This document shows, piece by piece, positions 33,531 through 42,849 of a stretch of DNA of 64,000 nt (positions are counted from its first letter, which is position 1; each line of letters opens with the position of its first letter). The stretch is from Roseiarcus sp963761435. Its GTDB lineage: Bacteria > Pseudomonadota > Alphaproteobacteria > Rhizobiales > Beijerinckiaceae. The position numbers were made by a program, and so were the translations under genes. The stretch spans positions 1 through 64,000 of the forward strand of contig CAVXHJ010000028.1 of the NCBI GenBank assembly GCA_963761435.1. The letters run 5' to 3'. The notes beneath the pieces are model-generated. The model did no database searches and was not told the origin of the DNA. It worked only from the letters and a program-made list of their open reading frames with translations.

Positions 33531-35096
33531 TCATTCCCACTCGATCGTCCCCGGCGGCTTCGAGGTCACGTCGTAGACGACGCGGTTGACGCCCTTGACC
33601 TCGTTGATGATGCGGGTCGCGGCGCGGCCGAGAAAAGCCATGTCGAACGGGTAGAAGTCGGCCGTCATGCCGTCGACCGAGGTCACGGCGCGAAGCGCCG
33701 CCACGCTGTCGTAGGTGCGCCCGTCGCCCATCACGCCGACCGTGCGGACGGGCAACAGCACCGCGAACGCCTGCCAGATCTTGTCGTAGAGCCCGGCCTT
33801 GCGGATCTCGTCGAGAAAGATGGCGTCGGCCTTGCGCAGGATGTCGAGCTTCTCGCGGGTGACGGCGCCCGGACAGCGGACGGCGAGACCTGGCCCCGGA
33901 AAGGGATGGCGGCCGACAAACGCCTCCGGCAGCCCAAGCTCGCGGCCAAGAGCGCGCACCTCGTCCTTGAACAATTCGCGCAAAGGCTCGACCAGCTTCA
34001 TGCGCATGCGTTCGGGTAGACCGCCGACATTGTGGTGACTCTTGATGGTCACCGACGGACCGCCGGAAAACGACACGCTCTCGATCACGTCGGGATAGAG
34101 CGTTCCCTGCGCCAGAAACTCGACCGGCCCCTTGCCGTCGCTCGCGATGCGGCGCGCCTCCGCATCGAACGTGTCGATGAACAATTTCCCGATCGTCTTG
34201 CGCTTGGCCTCCGGGTCCTCGACGCCCGATAGCGCCTGGATGAACGTATCCGATGCGTCGACATGAACGAGCGGGATGTTGAAATGGCCGCGGAACAGGT
34301 TGACCACTTCATCCGCTTCGCCCTGCCGCAGAAGCCCGTGGTCGACAAATACGCAGACGAGCTGGTCGCCGATCGCCTCGTGAATCAGCACCGCCGCGAC
34401 CGCCGAGTCGACGCCGCCCGACAAGCCGCAGATCACCCGCGACCTGCCGACCTGCGCGCGGATGCGGGCGATCTCCTCTTCGCGGAACCTCGCCATCGTC
34501 CAGTCGCCCTTGAGGCCGGCGATCCTGAAGAGGAAATTGGCGATGAGTTTCGCGCCGTCGGGGGTGTGGGCCACCTCGGGATGGAACATCGTCGTGTAGT
34601 AGCGGCGCTTCTCGTCCGCCGCGACGGCATAAGGCGCGTTCTCGGACACCGCATAGACGCGGAAACCCTCGGGCAGACGGGTTACCCGGTCGCCGTGGCT
34701 CATCCAGACCGGATAGCGTTCGCCCTTGTCCCAGACGCCTTCGAACAAGGCGGAGGGAGCGAGGATTTCGACCTCGGCCCGGCCGAATTCCGCCGCGTGG
34801 CCGCTCTCGACCTTGCCGCCGAGCTGCTCGCTTAAGGTCTGCTGGCCATAACAGATGGCGAGGATCGGAACCCCGCTCTTGAAGATCTCCATCGGCGCGC
34901 GGGGACTGCCCGGCTCCGGAACCGACGCCGGCCCGCCGGACAGGATCACCGCCTTCGGCTTCAGCCGCGCGAACGCCTCGCCCGCTTTCGAAAACGGATG
35001 GATCTCGCAATAGACCCCGGCCTCGCGGACTCGCCGCGCGATCAGTTGAGTGACCTGCGAGCCGAAATCGACGATGAGGATGAGATCCTGGGCCAT
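33531..35096 (-). CDS. guaA: GMP synthase (glutamine-hydrolysing)
   Basis: From ATG 35096 (MAQDLILIVDFGSQVTQLIA) the protein is 521 residues. The N-terminal class I glutaminase has Cys in ILAICYGQQTL and His/Glu in MFHPEVAHTP. The ATP pyrophosphatase P-loop is GLSGGVDSAVAAV, and the C-terminal dimerisation domain ends VYDVTSKPPGTIEWE, as in all bacterial GuaA. It converts XMP to GMP. All active residues are present. Confidence 0.97.
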   Translation of the reverse strand: MAQDLILIVDFGSQVTQLIARRVREAGVYCEIHPFSKAGEAFARLKPKAVILSGGPASVPEPGSPRAPMEIFKSGVPILAICYGQQTLSEQLGGKVESGHAAEFGRAEVEILAPSALFEGVWDKGERYPVWMSHGDRVTRLPEGFRVYAVSENAPYAVAADEKRRYYTTMFHPEVAHTPDGAKLIANFLFRIAGLKGDWTMARFREEEIARIRAQVGRSRVICGLSGGVDSAVAAVLIHEAIGDQLVCVFVDHGLLRQGEADEVVNLFRGHFNIPLVHVDASDTFIQALSGVEDPEAKRKTIGKLFIDTFDAEARRIASDGKGPVEFLAQGTLYPDVIESVSFSGGPSVTIKSHHNVGGLPERMRMKLVEPLRELFKDEVRALGRELGLPEAFVGRHPFPGPGLAVRCPGAVTREKLDILRKADAIFLDEIRKAGLYDKIWQAFAVLLPVRTVGVMGDGRTYDSVAALRAVTSVDGMTADFYPFDMAFLGRAATRIINEVKGVNRVVYDVTSKPPGTIEWE

Positions 35097-35174
35097 GCGG
35101 CTCATTTGGCGGAAGCGACGGGCGGGCGCAAGCCGGCGGCCGACACAACCCCCGCGCCCGGGCTTTTGGCGAGC

Positions 35175-36017
35175 CTAGAGCGCCGCGGCCGCCTCGCGGA
35201 TGCGCTTCGACATCTCGGCCCGTCCCGCCACCGTAAACGACCATCCTCTGGTGACCGCGGTCTGCCCGCCGTCAATGACGATGTCCTGGCCATTGATGAA
35301 TCCGGAGGCGTCGCTGGCCAGAAACACCGCCGCTTGGGCGATATCCTCCGGAAGGCCGGCGCGCGGGATCGGTTGAATGGTCTTGAACACTTCTTTGACG
35401 ACGCCGGCGACCTTGTCCGCTTTTGCGCCCTCGACACCCGCGTTCTTGCCGAAGATGCCGGTGACGATCGCGCCCGGCGAAATGCAGTTGACACGGATTC
35501 CCTTCTCGCCGAGCTCGGCGGCGGCGGAGCGGGTCAATGCGCTCACCGCCCCTTTCGCGGCTGTATAGACATGCGCGGAAAGGCCGCCCCGATGTCCCGC
35601 CACGCTGCCGATATTGATGATGCTGCCGACACCTCTAGGCAGCATGACGCGCGCGGCGTGTTTCAGGCCCAGTATCACTCCGCGTACGTTGACCGCTAGG
35701 ACCTGGTCGACGGTCGCGACGTCGGTTTCGGTGATGCTGATCATCGGCGAAGGAATTCCGGCGTTGTTGACGAGACAATCGAGGCGGCCGAACCATTCGA
35801 TGGTCTTGTCGACCATCATCTTGACATCCGTCTCGTTCGCTACGTCCGCACGGACGAAACGAATGCCGTTTTGTTTCGCGAGCGCACGACCTTCCGCTTC
35901 TCGGCGTCCGACGATCACGACCTTAGCGCCTTCAGTGACGAAGACTTTGGCGATCGCTTCGCCGATGCCGCTCGTGCCGCCGGTGACGATCGCGACCTTT
36001 TCATCCAATGCGCCCAT
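35175..36017 (-). CDS. SDR-family oxidoreductase
   Basis: 280 residues with a classical SDR fold: IVTGGTSGIGEAIA near residue 10, NNAGIPSP near 85, the catalytic Ser in NIGSVAGHRG and Tyr/Lys in HVYTAAKGAVSAL, and ending INGQDIVIDGGQTAVTRGW plus a 20-residue tail. The substrate is unknown. It lies between the FMN reductase and guaA, all leftward, with gaps of 36 and 78 bases. Confidence 0.85.
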   Translation of the reverse strand: MGALDEKVAIVTGGTSGIGEAIAKVFVTEGAKVVIVGRREAEGRALAKQNGIRFVRADVANETDVKMMVDKTIEWFGRLDCLVNNAGIPSPMISITETDVATVDQVLAVNVRGVILGLKHAARVMLPRGVGSIINIGSVAGHRGGLSAHVYTAAKGAVSALTRSAAAELGEKGIRVNCISPGAIVTGIFGKNAGVEGAKADKVAGVVKEVFKTIQPIPRAGLPEDIAQAAVFLASDASGFINGQDIVIDGGQTAVTRGWSFTVAGRAEMSKRIREAAAAL

Positions 36018-36053
36018 GGTCCGCCTCCGATTGCGGTGAATGTCCTGACTTCC

Positions 36054-36596
36054 CTAGCCGGCTCTGGTCACGGCGAGAAGCATGTCAAGCGATTCGGTAA
36101 GTCGTCGCGCGCAAACAGGGTCGCCGAGGATGTCCTCCGCCGTCACTACCTTTCCCGTGAGCCAGATCGCCGCGAAGGCTTCCGGCATCAGGCGCGCGGC
36201 CATCGTCGACAGAATCTCACGTAACGACGCCTGGGCGTGAAAGGCGCGGGGCGAGGTGTTGATGAGCACGGTGGGCTTGCCGGCGAAGGTCTCACTCGCC
36301 ACCAGCCAATCGAGCGCGTTCTTCAGTGCGCCCGGCACGCCATGCGCGTATTCCGGCGCCGCGATGATGATGGCGTCGCCCGCCTCGACGAGCGCGCGCA
36401 GCGTCGCGACCGGTTCGGGCTTCGGCCGGTCTTCAATGTCTTGATCCGGATTGAACGGCGGCAGCAAAGCGAGGTCGCGGTAGACAAGCACCTCGACGCC
36501 CTCGGGCGCGAGCCGCGCCAGCGCCTCCAGCGCCGCCGTATTGGTAGAAGCGCGACGCAGGCTCCCGGAGATAGCCAGGAGCCTGATCGGCCGCAT
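36054..36596 (-). CDS. NADPH-dependent FMN reductase-family protein
   Basis: 180 residues with the flavodoxin-like phosphate loop LLAISGSLRRASTNTA at the N terminus and the FMN ring motif APEYAHGVPGALKNALDW near 80-97. Members reduce FMN, quinones, azo dyes or chromate with NAD(P)H. It starts 3 bases after the cobS stop and so is likely translated with it, in the position where cobT is usual in Rhizobiales. Confidence 0.87.
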   Translation of the reverse strand: MRPIRLLAISGSLRRASTNTAALEALARLAPEGVEVLVYRDLALLPPFNPDQDIEDRPKPEPVATLRALVEAGDAIIIAAPEYAHGVPGALKNALDWLVASETFAGKPTVLINTSPRAFHAQASLREILSTMAARLMPEAFAAIWLTGKVVTAEDILGDPVCARRLTESLDMLLAVTRAG

Positions 36597-36599
36597 GCC

Positions 36600-37604
36600 T
36601 CAGCTCAGCGCGACGTTCAGAGCGCTCTCCGGCAGCTCCTGCCCGAAGCAGCGCTGGTAGAACTCGGCGACCAAGGTCCGCTCGAGCTCGTCGCATTTGT
36701 TGAGAAACGTCAGGCGGAACGCGAAACCGACATCCTTGAAGATTTCGGCATTCTCCGCCCAGGTGATCACGGTGCGGGAACTCATCACTGTCGACAGATC
36801 GCCGTTGACGAAGGCGTTGCGAGTAAGATCGGCGACCCGCACCATCTTGTTGACGATATCGCGTCCTTCCTTGCGCGCCCGGTGCGCGGGCGACTTGGCG
36901 AGCACGATATCAACCTCCTTGTCATGCGGCAGATAGTTGAGCGTGGCGACGATCGACCAGCGGTCCATCTGGCCCTGATTGATCTGCTGCGTGCCGTGAT
37001 AGAGGCCCGACGTATCCCCCAGACCGACGGTGTTTGCCGTGGCGAACAGGCGGAAGCCGGGATGGGGACGGATGACGCGACGCTGATCAAGCAGAGTGAG
37101 GCGGCCCGACACCTCGAGCACACGCTGGATGACGAACATCACGTCCGGACGGCCGGCGTCATATTCGTCGAAGCACAGGGCGACGTTGTTCTGGATCGCC
37201 CACGGCAGCATGCCATCCCGAAACTCGGTCACCTGCTTGCCGTCCTTGAGGACGATCGCATCCTTGCCAACCAGATCTATGCGCGAGACGTGGCTGTCGA
37301 GATTGATGCGCACGCAGGGCCAGTTGAGGCGCGCGGCGGTTTGCTCGATGTGGGTCGATTTGCCGGTGCCGTGATAGCCCGTGATCATCACGCGCCGGTT
37401 GTAGGCGAAGCCAGCGAGGATCGCGAGCGTCGTGTCGCGGTCGAACAAATAGTCGGGATCGAGGTCAGGGACGTGCTCTTCGGCCCGCGAATAAGCCGGC
37501 GCCTCCATGTCGGAATCGATGCCGAACACCCTGCGCACCGACACGCGCGTATCAGGCAGACCGGGGGCAGGTTCAGATTCTACCAGGTTTTGTATCGAAT
37601 TCAT
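36600..37604 (-). CDS. cobS: Cobaltochelatase subunit CobS
   Basis: From ATG 37604 (MNSIQNLVESEPAPGLPDTR) the protein is 334 residues, normal for CobS. The AAA ATPase core has Walker A ITGYHGTGKSTHIEQ, Walker B NVALCFDEYDAGRPD, and sensor and arginine regions after it (FRLFATANTVGLGDTSGLYH). CobS with CobT forms the ATPase of the CobNST chelatase that puts cobalt into hydrogenobyrinic acid diamide. cobT and cobN are not in the window. Confidence 0.93.
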   Translation of the reverse strand: MNSIQNLVESEPAPGLPDTRVSVRRVFGIDSDMEAPAYSRAEEHVPDLDPDYLFDRDTTLAILAGFAYNRRVMITGYHGTGKSTHIEQTAARLNWPCVRINLDSHVSRIDLVGKDAIVLKDGKQVTEFRDGMLPWAIQNNVALCFDEYDAGRPDVMFVIQRVLEVSGRLTLLDQRRVIRPHPGFRLFATANTVGLGDTSGLYHGTQQINQGQMDRWSIVATLNYLPHDKEVDIVLAKSPAHRARKEGRDIVNKMVRVADLTRNAFVNGDLSTVMSSRTVITWAENAEIFKDVGFAFRLTFLNKCDELERTLVAEFYQRCFGQELPESALNVALS

Positions 37605-37807
37605 TGGTCCTCCGCGCTCTCCCACGCGTGGAAAAGAGCGTCATCCTCTTACTCGAATTCCAGGCGCGCGCAAAAGCCGGCCCGCCACCTCCGGGCAGCG
37701 CTCAGCGCCGCCATCCCTTGAGCATCCTCGCGCCGCCATCGGATCGTTGGCCGAGGCTGCGACGCCTTACCGCGACCGGCGGCTATTTTTCGCGCCGGGA
37801 GCCGCGC

Positions 37808-38401
37808 TCAAACAAGCTTGTTGGCGCGCAGATAATTGTAAGCCTGGATGATTTCGCGCAATTTGTCTTCCGACGAACGATCGCCGCCGTTGGCGTCCGG
37901 ATGATGGCGCTTGACCAGGTCCTTGTACCGCGTCTTGATTTTCGCCTGCGTCGCGTCGCCGTTGAGTTCAAGGGTTAGCAACGCCTTGATCGCGAGGGCG
38001 TTGTATCGTGGGGGCGCCTCGTGCTGCGGCGGTTTGCCGCGCGCCCCGCGCCGCCGCGCCGCCCGGGCCTCGGCAAAAACGGATTCGTCCACGGGATGGC
38101 CAGCGGCGGCCCGGGCGCCGAGCTTCCATGTCGGCCGGTGGCCGATCGCGTCGGCTTGGCGAAATTTAGCCATCGATGCGTCGTCCATGCCGCGGAAGTA
38201 ATCGTACGAAGCATTATATTCCCGCACATGATCGCGGCAGAAACTGAAGTATTCGCCTTCCCGCTCGCGGCCCTTGGGCGCGCGGAATACGCCCTCCGCG
38301 GCGCAACCGGGGAAAGAGCACGGCGTCCTCGGCGCCTTTTCCGGCGCGCGTTCGACCCGTTTCACCCTGATGCTATCGAACAGACGAGAGTTCAAATCCA
38401 T
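37808..38401 (-). CDS. J-domain protein
   Basis: From ATG 38401 (MDLNSRLFDSIRVKR) the protein is 197 residues. A Cys-containing N-terminal part (TPCSFPGCAAEGVFRAPKG, FSFCRDHVREYN) resembles a small zinc site. The C-terminal 60 residues are a DnaJ J domain with the HPD tripeptide in VKRHHPDANGGDR. It would stimulate an Hsp70. Its place next to cobS and divergent from bolA is the common Rhizobiales arrangement. Confidence 0.88.
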   Translation of the reverse strand: MDLNSRLFDSIRVKRVERAPEKAPRTPCSFPGCAAEGVFRAPKGREREGEYFSFCRDHVREYNASYDYFRGMDDASMAKFRQADAIGHRPTWKLGARAAAGHPVDESVFAEARAARRRGARGKPPQHEAPPRYNALAIKALLTLELNGDATQAKIKTRYKDLVKRHHPDANGGDRSSEDKLREIIQAYNYLRANKLV

Positions 38402-38560
38402 GCCATGATCTTTATGACCGCCGGCGCTGTCGGGCAAGTCTTAAACCAGTGCGCCGGCAAAGCCGCCCGTTGGGGCCGAAAGGGCCCGACATCTTAGCCA
38501 GTTCGGTTCAGCAAGATATTTAGGGTCGCAAACGGCTTAACGGGAGTGCCTATTTTGGCG

Positions 38561-38824
38561 ATGCAGCAGAGAATTATTGCACGTTTGACGGAGGCGCTCG
38601 ACCCGATTGCGCTCGACGTCGACGACGAGTCCGAGCTTCATGCGGGACACGCGGGAGCGCGCGAGGGTGGGCAGACGCATTACCGGGTGAGGATTGTCTC
38701 GACGCGCTTTGAGCGTCGCAGCCGCGTCGACAGGCATCGCTTGGTTTACGACCTCCTGAAGGCGGAATTCGCCGACGGTCTGCACGCGCTCGCGCTGGTC
38801 GCCAAGACCCCGGGCGAGCCGTGA
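38561..38824 (+). CDS. BolA-family protein
   Basis: From ATG 38561 (MQQRIIARLTEALDPIALDV) the protein is 87 residues with the class II KH-like BolA fold: HAGHAGAREGGQTHYRVRIV holds the conserved His, and RHRLVYDLLKAEFADGLHAL the FxGxxxxxRHRxVY-type motif. BolA proteins work with monothiol glutaredoxins in Fe-S handling. GTG 38546 is an alternative start. The stop overlaps the GTG of the next gene by four bases. Confidence 0.92.
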   Translation: MQQRIIARLTEALDPIALDVDDESELHAGHAGAREGGQTHYRVRIVSTRFERRSRVDRHRLVYDLLKAEFADGLHALALVAKTPGEP

Positions 38825-39399
38825 CGTCGGACTTCGGCCCTGAATCATTCGGGCCCTACGCGTTCACGCTCGCGCCCGCCGAAGCCGAAGCCGCCGCAGC
38901 TCGCGCCGGGCTGCGTTTGGCTCTTAAAGGCGGCTTGCTCGTCCGCCACCTGGCGCCGCTCACTGTTTTCGCGCTGACCATAGTTTTCGCATCGGTGCTG
39001 GCGCTGACCGGTCTCGTCAGTCGCCGCGCGGGCGAGGCGACGCTCATCCTCGCCGCGGCGGCCTTCATGATCCAACGCCTGGCGAACCATTGGCGCATCC
39101 GCCGCGCGCGCCAGGAGGGCCGCGCTCGGATCACGCGGCTTCAGTCGGGAGGGGCGCTGACCGTGACGTTCGAGAACGAGTCTCTGTCGCTTCAAGTCGA
39201 CGGGCCGACGCAGCAACTCGGTTTCGCCGACTGTGAAGAGGTCGAAGACGCCGGCGGCCTTATCTACGTATGGCTGCGCGACGGAACCCCGATCGTCGTG
39301 CCGACGCGTGCGCTCGGGGACGAAGAGGAGCTGGCCCGCCTCATGTCTCGACTATCGGGGCGGATAAAGATGATTCGGAGCGCGGGTCGCGAGCGATGA
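38821..39399 (+). CDS. YcxB-like membrane protein
   Basis: 192 residues from GTG 38821, overlapping the bolA stop (GTGA). It has two membrane segments (HLAPLTVFALTIVFASVLAL and RAGEATLILAAAAFMIQRLA) and a C-terminal soluble domain with VTFENESLSLQVDG and IYVWLRDGTPIVVPTRAL, the layout of YcxB-like proteins. Function is unknown. It is translationally coupled to bolA. Confidence 0.75.
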   Translation: MTSDFGPESFGPYAFTLAPAEAEAAAARAGLRLALKGGLLVRHLAPLTVFALTIVFASVLALTGLVSRRAGEATLILAAAAFMIQRLANHWRIRRARQEGRARITRLQSGGALTVTFENESLSLQVDGPTQQLGFADCEEVEDAGGLIYVWLRDGTPIVVPTRALGDEEELARLMSRLSGRIKMIRSAGRER

Positions 39400-39406
39400 C
39401 GCAACG

Positions 39407-40831
39407 CTATTGCGCCGACGGCGCGACCGGGGGCGCTGCAGTTTCGTCGTGCGCCGTTTGGGGGGGATTCGGCCTCGTGGGCGGCGTCGGGGGCGCATGC
39501 AGCGACGCCAGACGCTCCGGCTTCTCGCCTTGGGGCGCAGTTCCGTCGCGCCGCGGCGGCTCGGGACCGCCGGAGGCCGCCGCCTGATCTGACGCGCCGG
39601 CCCCGACCGGCGGCGCTGGGTCTTGGCCGCCAAGATGCAGCCATTTCTTGACGTTCTGCGCACCCCCGCTCAGCCCCCCGAGAACTCCGCCTGACGCGGC
39701 GCTCGGGGCAGCGGCGAGCTCGACCGTCGGCGCGACCGGCGCCGCCGGCAGGCCTGGCTGAGCCGCCGAGGCTTCGACCGGCGCCGGCGCGGCGCTCGCG
39801 GCGCTGCGCTTCGCGACGTCTGCCGCGGCAGTTTTGACGGCGGCGCGGGCGGCCCTGGAATCCTCGAGGACGATCTCCTGCGGTCCCGTGGCGAGGGCGT
39901 CCGGGTCGCTCTCGTCCTTGTAGCCAACGAAAGCCGGATTCTGACCGCCGTCAGCGTAAACAAGGCGAATGGGTTTGACGCCTGACGCGACCAGCTCCGC
40001 GACCTTCGCGTCGTCCTTTTCCGCCTTCTCCGCGACGAGAGCCTCGGTCGATTCGTCGCGCTTGAGCGCGGGGCACGCCTCGGTCGCCGAGACCTCTCCG
40101 GTCGCGGTCGCGTCGAACACATAGCGCTTGCCGCAGACTGTCACTGTCGGTTCGGCCTTGGTGACCTCGAAATGGTCCGAGCCGTTCTTGAGGTCTTTCC
40201 AGAAGGCGATATTCGGGTCGAGCCGGAACTTGGCCAGGTTCTCCGCCGTCATGTGGAACGGATAGGACTGCAGCTGGATCTCGCGCTGACCGCCGGCGAA
40301 CGATTCGCGGGCGATCGCATAAATGTCCGCAACCTGCTCATCGGTCATCGAAAAACAGCCTGCCGACGAGCAAACGCCGTGCACCATGACGTTCCCGCCG
40401 GAACGGCCGTAGGCGCGATCGTAAGCGTTGGGGTAGCCCACGTTGAACGACAAATAATAGTGCGAGTTTGGGTTCATCTGCCCAGGCGCGATCGTGTAGA
40501 AGCCCTCCGGCACCTGCATGTCGCCTTCCCGCTTCTTGGGGCCGAGCTGCCCTGACCAGCGGCACATCGGATAGGTCTTGAGCAGCGCATATTCGCCGTT
40601 CGATTTCGCCTTCCAGATCTCGAGTTCGGCTTCCTTCTTGTAGGTGCGGATAAGCGTAGGCGAGGAGGGCGCCATGTCGAGGTTGGACATCTCGGTCAGG
40701 GTGGCGCTGGAAATCGGCTGCTGGGACCGTCCGGAGCTCTGATCGAGGTAGGAATTGTCGCAGCCGGCGATCAAGGCGCACGCTGCAACAGTCAGACCAG
40801 CGGCGGCCCCGCGCCGAATGTTGGAATTCAT
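39407..40831 (-). CDS. L,D-transpeptidase-family lipoprotein (YafK-like)
   Basis: From ATG 40831 the protein is 474 residues. A lipoprotein signal ends in LIAGC. The YkuD-type catalytic domain (about 60-200) has MVHGVCSSAGCFSMTD, with the HGxxxSxGC arrangement and catalytic Cys. A long Ala/Pro/Glu-rich C-terminal half (about 280-474) has low complexity. It would cross-link or modify peptidoglycan in the periplasm. It is convergent with the YcxB-like gene, with the ends 8 bases apart. Confidence 0.88.
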   Translation of the reverse strand: MNSNIRRGAAAGLTVAACALIAGCDNSYLDQSSGRSQQPISSATLTEMSNLDMAPSSPTLIRTYKKEAELEIWKAKSNGEYALLKTYPMCRWSGQLGPKKREGDMQVPEGFYTIAPGQMNPNSHYYLSFNVGYPNAYDRAYGRSGGNVMVHGVCSSAGCFSMTDEQVADIYAIARESFAGGQREIQLQSYPFHMTAENLAKFRLDPNIAFWKDLKNGSDHFEVTKAEPTVTVCGKRYVFDATATGEVSATEACPALKRDESTEALVAEKAEKDDAKVAELVASGVKPIRLVYADGGQNPAFVGYKDESDPDALATGPQEIVLEDSRAARAAVKTAAADVAKRSAASAAPAPVEASAAQPGLPAAPVAPTVELAAAPSAASGGVLGGLSGGAQNVKKWLHLGGQDPAPPVGAGASDQAAASGGPEPPRRDGTAPQGEKPERLASLHAPPTPPTRPNPPQTAHDETAAPPVAPSAQ

Positions 40832-41018
40832 CGATCTCCCCGAATTCGACCGCAACTCTACCCGCGCGGGCGCCAAAAGTCCACGCCGCCGATTTAAGCG
40901 CCCGCACGCTTACCGACCCGTTAACGGGATATCCTCGCCTCCTGGATTGTGGCTGAGAATCAAGACCATCGCGTCCAATCGCCGCGGCCGGGCCAGCGCT
41001 CCGGCGCCGACGAGCCCT

Positions 41019-41489
41019 TCACCAGCGGCCGGACAGGGGGGCCGAATCGAAGATCTCGGCGAGCCGCGCCCGGGTGCCTGCGGTCGTCCCCTTTGGCAGC
41101 GCCGAGCGAGGGAAGAAGCCCGCTTCCTCGATCTCCCAGTCGGGCGCGCGTTCGCCGAGGAGCCGGAACGCCCGGATGAGGTAGACGACGACGTGGTCGC
41201 GCCGCGACGATTGGGTGTTGAGGAACACCCCGTGCAGGCGCGGGAGCCCCTCGATCTCGACCATCGCCTCCTCCTTGAGCTCGCGCTCCAGCGCCTCGGC
41301 GCATGTCTCCCCGGTCTCGACGCCCCCGCCGGGGAAATGCCAGCCGGAGACATAGCCGTGCCTCACCAGCAGGACTCGCTCGTCCGCGTCGGTCACGATT
41401 CCCCTGACGCCGAGCGTGGCGGGCCTCGTCAGGAGAAAGCTCCAGTGGAGCAGGCGCAGCTTCAGCTTTTCGCGAATTGGCGCGGCCAT
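41019..41489 (-). CDS. Nudix hydrolase
   Basis: From ATG 41489 the protein is 156 residues. The Nudix box reads GGVETGETCAEALERELKEE followed by AMVEI, fitting GX5EX7REUXEE; the following Gly of the consensus is Met here, a small deviation. It hydrolyses nucleoside diphosphates linked to another group; the substrate is unknown. Divergent from the metallophosphoesterase gene (130-base gap). Confidence 0.88.
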   Translation of the reverse strand: MAAPIREKLKLRLLHWSFLLTRPATLGVRGIVTDADERVLLVRHGYVSGWHFPGGGVETGETCAEALERELKEEAMVEIEGLPRLHGVFLNTQSSRRDHVVVYLIRAFRLLGERAPDWEIEEAGFFPRSALPKGTTAGTRARLAEIFDSAPLSGRW

Positions 41490-41619
41490 GTTTCGGTTGC
41501 TCCGGCCCGGGGCCCGCCCCGGGGTTGTGTTTCTGTTCAAGCAATCTTATTCCCGCCCGGTCAATGGCGGCTCGAGGTCTCATGTCTCGCTGCGGTCGCC
41601 GGATGGGGGCGCCCGGGAC

Positions 41620-42525
41620 ATGAGCTTTACGATCGCGCACATCACCGACCCTCACCTAAGCCCCGCGCCCATGCCTGGCATCGCCGATCTGCGGCTCAAG
41701 CGGGTGATGGGGTTCATCAACTGGAAGCGGGGACGCGAACGGCTCAACGACATGGGCATGCTCGCGCGCCTGGTCGCGGATTTGCGCGCCCAGCGCCCTG
41801 ACCACATCGCCGTCACGGGAGATCTGATCAATATCGGCATGCCGGCCGAGTTCCATCGGGCGGCTTTGTGGATGAAGACGCTTGGCGAGCCGGCCGACGT
41901 CAGCTTCGTCGCCGGCAATCACGACGCCTACCTGCGCGCGGTCATGCCGCTGCTCGAGGCGACGTTTACGCCCTGGACGACGGGCGACCAGCCGCGCGGC
42001 GCGGCGACCTACCCTTATCTTCGGGTTCGGCGGGAGATCGCGATCATCGGCCTGACTTCGGCCGTCCCGACCGGCCCGCTGATGGCCACCGGCAGGCTGG
42101 GCAAGAGGCAGCTCGAGGCGTTCGCCGAATTGCTCTCCGAAACCGGGGCCAAGGGCCTCGCCCGGGTCGTGCTCATCCATCACCCCCCGATCGCCGGGGT
42201 CACGCCCCCGCTGCGCGGCCTTTCGGACGCAGCGCAGTTCGGGCGGATCGTGCGCGACCGGGGCGCGGAGGCGATCCTGCATGGCCATACCCATCAGCAG
42301 GCCGTACGCTCGCTCCCGTCGCGCGCTGCACGGACGGTCGGGGGAGCGGTCCCGGTGCTGGGCGCGCCCTCCGCCGCCGCCGCCGCCCGCGACCCGCGCT
42401 ATCGGGCCGCCTATCATCTGGTCAGGCTCGAGCGCGACGGAGAGCGCTGGCGGGTCAGCGCCCGGGCCCGCGGGCTCGCGCTCGAAAGCGCGACCATCGG
42501 CGAACGGGAGGCGTTGAGGGTTTAG
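41620..42525 (+). CDS. Metallophosphoesterase (calcineurin-like)
   Basis: From ATG 41620 (MSFTIAHITDPHLSPAPMPG) the protein is 301 residues. The metal-binding series of this superfamily is complete: HITDPH, VTGDL, VAGNHDA, LIHHPP and LHGHTHQQ. Members include cyclic-nucleotide and nucleoside phosphodiesterases. The upstream frame to 41416 is antisense to the Nudix gene and is not used. A tandem 21-bp repeat follows its stop. Confidence 0.9.
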   Translation: MSFTIAHITDPHLSPAPMPGIADLRLKRVMGFINWKRGRERLNDMGMLARLVADLRAQRPDHIAVTGDLINIGMPAEFHRAALWMKTLGEPADVSFVAGNHDAYLRAVMPLLEATFTPWTTGDQPRGAATYPYLRVRREIAIIGLTSAVPTGPLMATGRLGKRQLEAFAELLSETGAKGLARVVLIHHPPIAGVTPPLRGLSDAAQFGRIVRDRGAEAILHGHTHQQAVRSLPSRAARTVGGAVPVLGAPSAAAAARDPRYRAAYHLVRLERDGERWRVSARARGLALESATIGEREALRV

Positions 42526-42548
42526 CCCCGCGAAATCCGAGCCCGGCG

Positions 42549-42653
42549 CAAGGAAACCAAAGCCAGGCACAAGGGAATCAAAGCCGCGCGCAAGGAAATC
42601 AAAACCAGACACAAGAGAATCAAAGCCAGACACAAGGAAATCAAAATTTCAAT
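42549..42653 (+). repeat. Five tandem 21-bp repeats (CAAGGAAATCAAAGCCAGACA type)
   Basis: Five units of exactly 21 bases start at 42549, 42570, 42591, 42612 and 42633. Each begins CAAGRRAAYCAAA and most end CCAGRCA; the last one diverges into TTTCAAT. The array lies 24 bases after the phosphoesterase stop, in a convergent gap. The core is the same as that at 13649-13723. The rest of the 324-base gap (42526-42849) shows nothing else. Confidence 0.9.
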
Positions 42654-42849
42654 CGCTTGGCTCCTCTCCGAGATGTTCCTTATTTTTCAACCTATTACGG
42701 CAGGTTACGCAAGGCATTTCTCCTCGATTTGGCTCACTTCTTCGGGCTCGTTCGGAGGTCTTTGAACCCGGTCCGGCGATAGGCGCAGGTATAGCACGGA
42801 TTCTGATTTTCGCAAAAGAATTGCGCGGCCCCACGACTCGCCGGGGCGG

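Noticed and set aside
42549..42653. Possible CRISPR array
   Set aside because: The 21-base units are contiguous with no unique spacers, and no cas gene is near.
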